From Streptomyces lienomycini (GTDB lineage Bacteria > Actinomycetota > Actinomycetes > Streptomycetales > Streptomycetaceae): a stretch of 64,000 bases of DNA. The translations under genes and the position numbers were made by a program. Location: positions 1,178,001 to 1,242,000 of the forward strand of contig NZ_CP116257.1 in NCBI RefSeq assembly GCF_027947595.1, read 5' to 3'. Shown here one piece after another: positions 59,450 to 64,000 of this stretch. Every line of letters begins with the position of its first letter. Position 1 is the stretch's first letter. The notes beneath the pieces were generated by a model. That model had not been told where the DNA came from, ran no database searches, and saw only the letters and a program-made list of their open reading frames with translations.

Positions 59450-60996
59450 GAGCAGACGGTTCCGGCCTTCGGTACCTTGCCGTCCAGCAGGTAGCCGTGC
59501 ACCGCATCCTGCACGCACCCGTTCTTGCTGTCGTAGGCGCCGTGTCCCTGGCCCTTGTAGGTCAGCTCCACCCCGACGCCCCCGCCCAGCGCCTCCACCA
59601 TCCTCCCCGCGCCCTCGTACGGTGTCGCGGGGTCGCCGGTGTTGCCGATCACCAGGATCGGCGGCGCACCGGGCGCGCTCACGTCCGGATGGTCGGCGGC
59701 TCCGGCGACCGGCCAGTCGGTGCAACTGAGCAGGGACCAGGCCAGGTAGTCCCCGAACAGCGCGGAGGCCTTCCGGAACTCGGGCAGCTTGCGCTCCACG
59801 TAGGCGGAGTCGTACCGCGGCTTGTCGTCGGCGCAGTTGATGGCGACGTTGGCCGCGGTGATGTTGCTGTACTGACCGTTCTCGTTGCGCCCGTTCAACG
59901 CGTCCGACAGCACCATGAGGACCCGCCCGTCACCGTCGTACGCCTGCTCCAGGCCCTCGGTGAGGTACTCCCAGAAGTCCTTGGAGTACAGCGCCTGCGC
60001 GATGCCGCCGGTCGCGGCGGTCTCGGTGAGTTCTCGGGGGTAGACGCCGGGGATCGGTGTGCGGTCGAGGTCCTTCAGCAGCCGTGCGATGCGCGCCTTG
60101 ACGTCCTCGGCCGTGTCCCCGACGGGGCAGTCCTCGACTTTCGACACGCAGTCCTCGGCGAAGTTGTCGAGCGCCAGCTGAAAGCCCCTGGCCTGGCCCA
60201 GCGAGCCCTGCTCGGCGGTCTGCGTGGGGTCCACGACCGCGTCGAAGACGGCGCGGCCCACGTGCTTCGGGAACAGGTGGGCGTAGACGCCGCCCAGTTC
60301 GGTGCCGTAGGAGATGCCGAAGTAGTGCAGCTTCGCGTCGCCGAGGACCTGACGCATCAGGTCCATGTCGCGGGCCGCGTCGGTGGTGCGGACGTGCGGC
60401 AGGACGTCCTTCGAGTGCTTCTCGCAGGCCGCGTTGAACTTCTCCGTGTTGTCCACCAACTCGGTGCGCTCGGCCTGGTCGTCGGGGGTGGCGTCCTGCT
60501 GGAAGTAGGTGTCGAGCTGCTTGTGGTCCAGGCACTCCACGGGGTCGCTGCGGCCTACGCCGCGCGGATCGAAACTGACCAGGTCGTAGCGTGTGCGCAG
60601 TTTCGCGTAGTCCTGCCCGAAAGCCGGCAGGGTGGTGACGCCCGATCCGCCCGGTCCGCCGAAGTTGAAGACGAGCGATCCGATCCGCCGGTCCGCCGCA
60701 CCGCTGGCCTCGGCCCGGATCAGCGCGAGGTCGATCGTGTCCCCCTTCGGGTCGGCCCAGTCGAGCGGTGCCTTCATGGTGGCGCACTGCCACTTGTCGC
60801 CGTCCGGCAACGGGGAGGGCGCGGCGCCGCCGCCCTCGGCCTCGGACGGGGCCGGGCAGGTCTTCCAGCCGAGCTTCTGGCCCGTCAGGTCCTTGTCGTC
60901 CTCCCGCGATCCGCCGCCGCAGCCCGCCAGCAGGAGGGACAGCGTGGCGGCGGTGGCGGTGAGGGCGGCGGCGCGCAGCGGGAAGGGATTCGGCAT
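59446..60996 (-). CDS. Second Tap-type tripeptidyl aminopeptidase lipoprotein
   Basis: A 516-residue paralogue of the neighbouring gene. The lipobox is LLLAGCGGG; the same motifs occur as FNFGGPGGSGVTTLPAFG, HYFGISYGTELGGVYAHLFP, VIGNTGDPATPYE and GQGHGAYD. The two proteins are similar throughout, so they are a tandem duplication with diverged N-terminal linkers. ATG at 60996. The two genes are separately promoted or cotranscribed; 190 bases lie between them. Confidence 0.9.
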   Translation of the reverse strand: MPNPFPLRAAALTATAATLSLLLAGCGGGSREDDKDLTGQKLGWKTCPAPSEAEGGGAAPSPLPDGDKWQCATMKAPLDWADPKGDTIDLALIRAEASGAADRRIGSLVFNFGGPGGSGVTTLPAFGQDYAKLRTRYDLVSFDPRGVGRSDPVECLDHKQLDTYFQQDATPDDQAERTELVDNTEKFNAACEKHSKDVLPHVRTTDAARDMDLMRQVLGDAKLHYFGISYGTELGGVYAHLFPKHVGRAVFDAVVDPTQTAEQGSLGQARGFQLALDNFAEDCVSKVEDCPVGDTAEDVKARIARLLKDLDRTPIPGVYPRELTETAATGGIAQALYSKDFWEYLTEGLEQAYDGDGRVLMVLSDALNGRNENGQYSNITAANVAINCADDKPRYDSAYVERKLPEFRKASALFGDYLAWSLLSCTDWPVAGAADHPDVSAPGAPPILVIGNTGDPATPYEGAGRMVEALGGGVGVELTYKGQGHGAYDSKNGCVQDAVHGYLLDGKVPKAGTVCS

Positions 60997-61075
60997 GCGT
61001 CCATCGTGCGGTCGCGGCGGGCGCTGCGCTCGGGGCAGGGGCCGTACGAGGTACGAGGGGCGTACGCGCGTCCGG

Positions 61076-63916
61076 TTACAGCGCCCCTTTGCGCGTCAGG
61101 TGGTTGAAGACCAGCCAGCCCGGCAGTACCGGCAGCCACAGGGTCAGCAGTCGGTAGAGCAGCACCGCCGGCGCGGCGACCTCCTTGGGGAGGCCGACGG
61201 CGATCAGACCGACCGTCAGCGTCGCCTCCACCGCGCCCACACCGCCGGGCGTCGGAGCCGCGGACCCCAGGGCGTTGCCCGCGAGGAAGACGACCGCGAC
61301 GCTCGCCAGACTGATCGACGAGGAGTCGTCGCCGAACGCGCGGATCGAGGCGTCCAGGCACATCACGAAACAGGCGGTGAGCAGCAGCATGCCGCCGATA
61401 CCGGTGATCAGCTTCTGCGGCCGCTGCAGGACGTCCAGCATGCGCGGCACGACCCCGGCGAAGAGCGACCGCACGCGCGTGACGACGAACTTGCGCAGGA
61501 ACGGCACCGACGTCACCACGAGCACCAGCACCGCCACGGTCAGCAGGCCGGCGATGACCGTGCGGGACGGCGACAGCGACGGCGTCTTCTCGGTGCCGGT
61601 GAGATAGCCGAAGGACAGCAGCATCAGGATGTGGCAGCCGAGCCCGAACAGCTGGGACGCGCCGACACTCGCCACCGCGAGCCCCGGGCGCACGCCCGCG
61701 CGCTGCAGGAAGCGGGTGTTCAGGGCGACGCCGCCGACCGCGGCGGGGGCGACGATCTTCACGAACGATCCGGCGACCTGCGCGGCCACGGTCCGCAGGA
61801 ACGGCACTCTTTCGGGTACGAACCCCAGCAGGGACATCGCCGCCGCGACATAGCTCGCCGCGGAGAACAGCACGGCCGCGGCCACCCAGCCCCACTGGGC
61901 GTTCGAGATCAGGGGTCCGAACTCGATGTGGGTGAGCTGCGTCAGCAGGAAGTAGGCGCCGATCGCGCCGGCGATGAAGCTGATCAGTGTGCGCGGACGC
62001 ACCCGCTCCAGGCGGGCCGGTTCGACGGGGGCCTGCGGCCTGATGCGCAGCACCGCGTGGCGGATCTGGGTGAGCAGGTCCTCCTCGCGCGCCTCCTCCA
62101 GCGCCTCGTCGACGGCCCTCTTCTCGGCCCGCTGCTCGGCCCGCACGGCCTTCTTGTCGAGCTTGTCTGTCTTGTCGGCTTTGTCGGGCCTGTCGGGCTT
62201 CCTGTCTGGCTTGCTCAGTGTGCCGGGCTTGTCGGTGGCGGTCTCGTCGGTCTGCTCGGCGGCTGGGCTCGCGTCGTCACTGCCGGCCGCTTCCGCGCGG
62301 GCCAGTTTGGCCTGCCGGTACGACTCCAGCACCGCCTCGCGCTCGCGCTGGGACCGTTCGCGCGCCAGCTTGCGCAGCGTCGCGCGCGTGGAGCGGCTGA
62401 GCGCGATGGGCTGGAGCATGGGCAGGCAGTCCGCCACGGCGTCGGGGCCGAGTACGCCCACCGCCGACGCGACCGCGCGCTCGGCGCCCACTCGCAGGCC
62501 CAGCGTCACCAGGAGCTGGGAGATGTCCATCCGCAGCAGCAGGTCCCCGGCGGCGATCTCGCCGATGCGCAGGTCGGTGAGGATCACCGTGCCGGAACGA
62601 TCCACCAGGATCGCGTCGCCCACCAGCCTGCGGTGCGCGATCCGCCGGGACTGCAGGGCCCGTACCTGCTCCCAGGTGTCGCGCAGCAGGTCGTCGGTGA
62701 TCTCCTCGTCCGCCAGCGAGTCCAGGGAGCGCCCCCCGGTGTGCTCGTAGACGAGCATCACGGCGTCGGGGCCCAGCTCCGAGGTCGCGATCAGCTTGGG
62801 CGCGTTGGCACCGGCCGCGATGGCCGCGTAGGCGAGCAGCGCCTCCTGTTCCAGGGCCTGGCGCAAGGAGGGGAGGCTGCTGCGGGTGGCGAAGCCGCGC
62901 AGGGTCAGATTCCGCCACGCGCGGTAGAAGAAGCCCTGCGCCTGCTGTTCCCGGTCCACCACCGTCACGTCGAGCGGCCGACCGTCCTCCAGGGTGACGA
63001 AGTAGCGGCGTCCGCGGTCACCGGTCTCCACGGTGTCCGCCGGCGCTTCCTGCCGGGCGGCGGTCACCGGGCGGAAGCCGACGTGCCGCAGGCCCGCCAT
63101 CAGGGTCCGGCCGGTGGGGCGGACGTTGGGGGAGCCGACCGCGTACAGCGTGCCGTAGGCGACGGTCCAGCCGATGAGGACCGTCAGGATGATCGAGAAC
63201 GGCGTCGTGTAGCCGGTGACGAGCATCGAGAAGGCGTCGAGGAGCAGCACGATCCAGAGCACCGCGCGCCAACGGGGCCTGCGGGACATGCCGACGGCCG
63301 TCATGTACGCGATGACCGGCGCCAGATAGCCGTGCACGGGGTCGGTCAGCGCGTGGACGTCGCCCGGCGACGGCTGGGTGAGCGCCTCCTGGATGGAGCC
63401 GGGGGCGGCCTTGGCGACCCACAGGTCGGTGGCGAGGGTCACCCCGTGCGCGAGGACCGCCGCCAGCACCCCGTCGGCGATCCGCAGCCCGTCCCGTTTG
63501 ATCAGCCGCTCGATCGCGAAGGCGACCGGCACCAGGAGGATCGCGATGCTGGAGGCCAGCCCCGCGATCTTGATGAGCAGGTCGGGTGCCTGTCCGGTGC
63601 CCTTGTTGATGTCCTGTTCGAGGCCCGAGGTGGTGCCGTGGGCGAAGGCCGCGATGGCGAGCAGCACGACGACGGCGAGCACGCCCACCAAGAGGCGCAT
63701 CAGGTCCGACGGACGGTGCACGCGCGCGGGGAGCAGCGGTTCGTCGCCCTCCACCTCGTCGATGTGCGCCACGTCGTCGGGGTCGGCGGCCGTCGCGGAC
63801 GGGCCCTCGGTCGGCTGCGCGTCGCTCTTCCCGTCACCGGTGTCGGCGGTGCCCGGGCGCGTCGAAGCGTCAGAGGTGCCCTCGGCGTCCTCGGGGTGCA
63901 CACCCTGCTGCTTCAT
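61076..63916 (-). CDS. Kinase-like domain fused to a YbhN/LPG-synthase-type membrane domain
   Basis: A 946-residue protein. Residues 80-260 hold several transmembrane helices. Residues about 290-470 resemble an aminoglycoside-phosphotransferase/ABC1-type kinase fold (RYFVTLEDGRPLDVTVVDRE, AYAAIAAGANAPKLIATSEL, VYEHTGGRSLDSLADEEITD, IAHRRLVGDAILVDRSGTVI, LTDLRIGEIAAGDLLLRMDI). A charged linker follows, then eight or so helices (about 620-940) of the lysylphosphatidylglycerol-synthase-TM/UPF0104 flippase family with SAAPTPGGVGAVEATLTVGL near the end. The role is unknown. ATG at 63916 chosen; a GTG at 63940 is possible. Confidence 0.82.
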   Translation of the reverse strand: MKQQGVHPEDAEGTSDASTRPGTADTGDGKSDAQPTEGPSATAADPDDVAHIDEVEGDEPLLPARVHRPSDLMRLLVGVLAVVVLLAIAAFAHGTTSGLEQDINKGTGQAPDLLIKIAGLASSIAILLVPVAFAIERLIKRDGLRIADGVLAAVLAHGVTLATDLWVAKAAPGSIQEALTQPSPGDVHALTDPVHGYLAPVIAYMTAVGMSRRPRWRAVLWIVLLLDAFSMLVTGYTTPFSIILTVLIGWTVAYGTLYAVGSPNVRPTGRTLMAGLRHVGFRPVTAARQEAPADTVETGDRGRRYFVTLEDGRPLDVTVVDREQQAQGFFYRAWRNLTLRGFATRSSLPSLRQALEQEALLAYAAIAAGANAPKLIATSELGPDAVMLVYEHTGGRSLDSLADEEITDDLLRDTWEQVRALQSRRIAHRRLVGDAILVDRSGTVILTDLRIGEIAAGDLLLRMDISQLLVTLGLRVGAERAVASAVGVLGPDAVADCLPMLQPIALSRSTRATLRKLARERSQREREAVLESYRQAKLARAEAAGSDDASPAAEQTDETATDKPGTLSKPDRKPDRPDKADKTDKLDKKAVRAEQRAEKRAVDEALEEAREEDLLTQIRHAVLRIRPQAPVEPARLERVRPRTLISFIAGAIGAYFLLTQLTHIEFGPLISNAQWGWVAAAVLFSAASYVAAAMSLLGFVPERVPFLRTVAAQVAGSFVKIVAPAAVGGVALNTRFLQRAGVRPGLAVASVGASQLFGLGCHILMLLSFGYLTGTEKTPSLSPSRTVIAGLLTVAVLVLVVTSVPFLRKFVVTRVRSLFAGVVPRMLDVLQRPQKLITGIGGMLLLTACFVMCLDASIRAFGDDSSSISLASVAVVFLAGNALGSAAPTPGGVGAVEATLTVGLIAVGLPKEVAAPAVLLYRLLTLWLPVLPGWLVFNHLTRKGAL

Positions 63917-64000
63917 CGCCTCTTCTTGCTCTCGTATCACTGGTCACCGCCCGCACGATGGTGGCATGCCGTGTCGGCCTCGGCAGGCATCAGGGTGCCC

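Noticed and set aside
1..64000. CRISPR arrays, tRNA, rRNA, insertion sequences, phage genes
   Set aside because: No repeat-spacer arrays, cloverleaf, transposase or phage structural genes were seen on either strand.
1..64000. Biosynthetic gene cluster of a secondary metabolite
   Set aside because: No PKS, NRPS, terpene synthase or lanthipeptide genes are present; the window is mostly core genome.

Overview
This window is chromosomal DNA from a high-GC actinomycete, almost certainly a Streptomyces. The base composition is strongly GC-biased, GTG starts are common, there are DUF397/XRE and DUF5753 regulators, mycothiol biosynthesis (mshB) is present, and most genes belong to conserved streptomycete families. 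The species cannot be named from sequence alone. No tRNA, rRNA, CRISPR array, insertion sequence or prophage was recognised.

Layout. (1) 0-1.2 kb: an accessory patch with a ribbon-helix-helix/PIN toxin-antitoxin pair beside the C-terminal relic of a DUF234-type ATPase. (2) 1.2-8.5 kb: an S9 peptidase, small membrane proteins, a WhiJ-like trio (XRE regulator, DUF397 protein, divergent HATPase), a helix-turn-helix protein and mshB. (3) 8.7-11.1 kb: a large cell-surface protein gene split by an apparent one-base frameshift, followed by a LuxR-type response-regulator relic. (4) 11.2-22 kb: housekeeping and amino-acid genes: a SirB1-like protein, a GNAT protein, ferredoxin fdxA, lysine/diaminopimelate genes dapC and dapE, a LOG-family protein, folP, a DivIVA-like membrane protein, tag, an enoyl-CoA hydratase and a DUF3117 protein. 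(5) 22.3-30.2 kb: the envelope-stress block: O-methyltransferase, ECF sigma factor sigE, its zinc anti-sigma factor, an HtrA protease, tatB and the Fe-S carrier mrp. An ECF-type promoter lies upstream of sigE. (6) 30.2-35 kb: a magnesium-related set: DUF1003, a CBS/MgtE_N protein without a transport domain, a lipoprotein and corA. (7) 35-42 kb: a suppressor-of-fused protein, an MFS exporter, a PHP phosphoesterase, a MarC protein, a 50-residue protein, an NYN-domain protein and a hydrolase. (8) 42-51 kb: a DEAD-box helicase with a broken RTRK-repeat tail, a ferritin-like protein, DUF3107, TetR, a hydrolase and a DUF3152 putative metalloprotease. (9) 51.3-56.4 kb: a tightly coupled four-gene set (PelF/DUF3492 glycosyltransferase, membrane protein, SDR epimerase, spherulin-4-like protein), the best candidate for an undescribed exopolysaccharide system. 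(10) 56.4-64 kb: moeZ, two paralogous Tap-type lipoprotein peptidases and a large kinase-like/flippase-like membrane protein.

Gene order across regions 4-6 parallels Mycobacterium tuberculosis Rv1202-Rv1239 (dapE, LOG, folP2, tag, DUF3117, O-methyltransferase, sigE, rseA, htrA, tatB, mrp, DUF1003, MgtE_N/CBS, corA). Regions 8-10 parallel Rv3206c-Rv3211 (moeZ, DUF3152, TetR, DUF3107, ferritin-like, helicase). These comparisons are from memory of those genomes.

Regulation visible in the sequence includes several genes with a -10 hexamer ending 6-7 bases before the start codon, which suggests leaderless mRNAs. There is a promoter with an embedded inverted repeat at the MFS gene and an orphan 21-base palindrome at 15.5 kb. 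Two genes (the 8.7-10.9 kb surface protein and the helicase) are each interrupted at a run of four C residues on the coding strand; adding one C restores both frames, so base-calling error must be considered.
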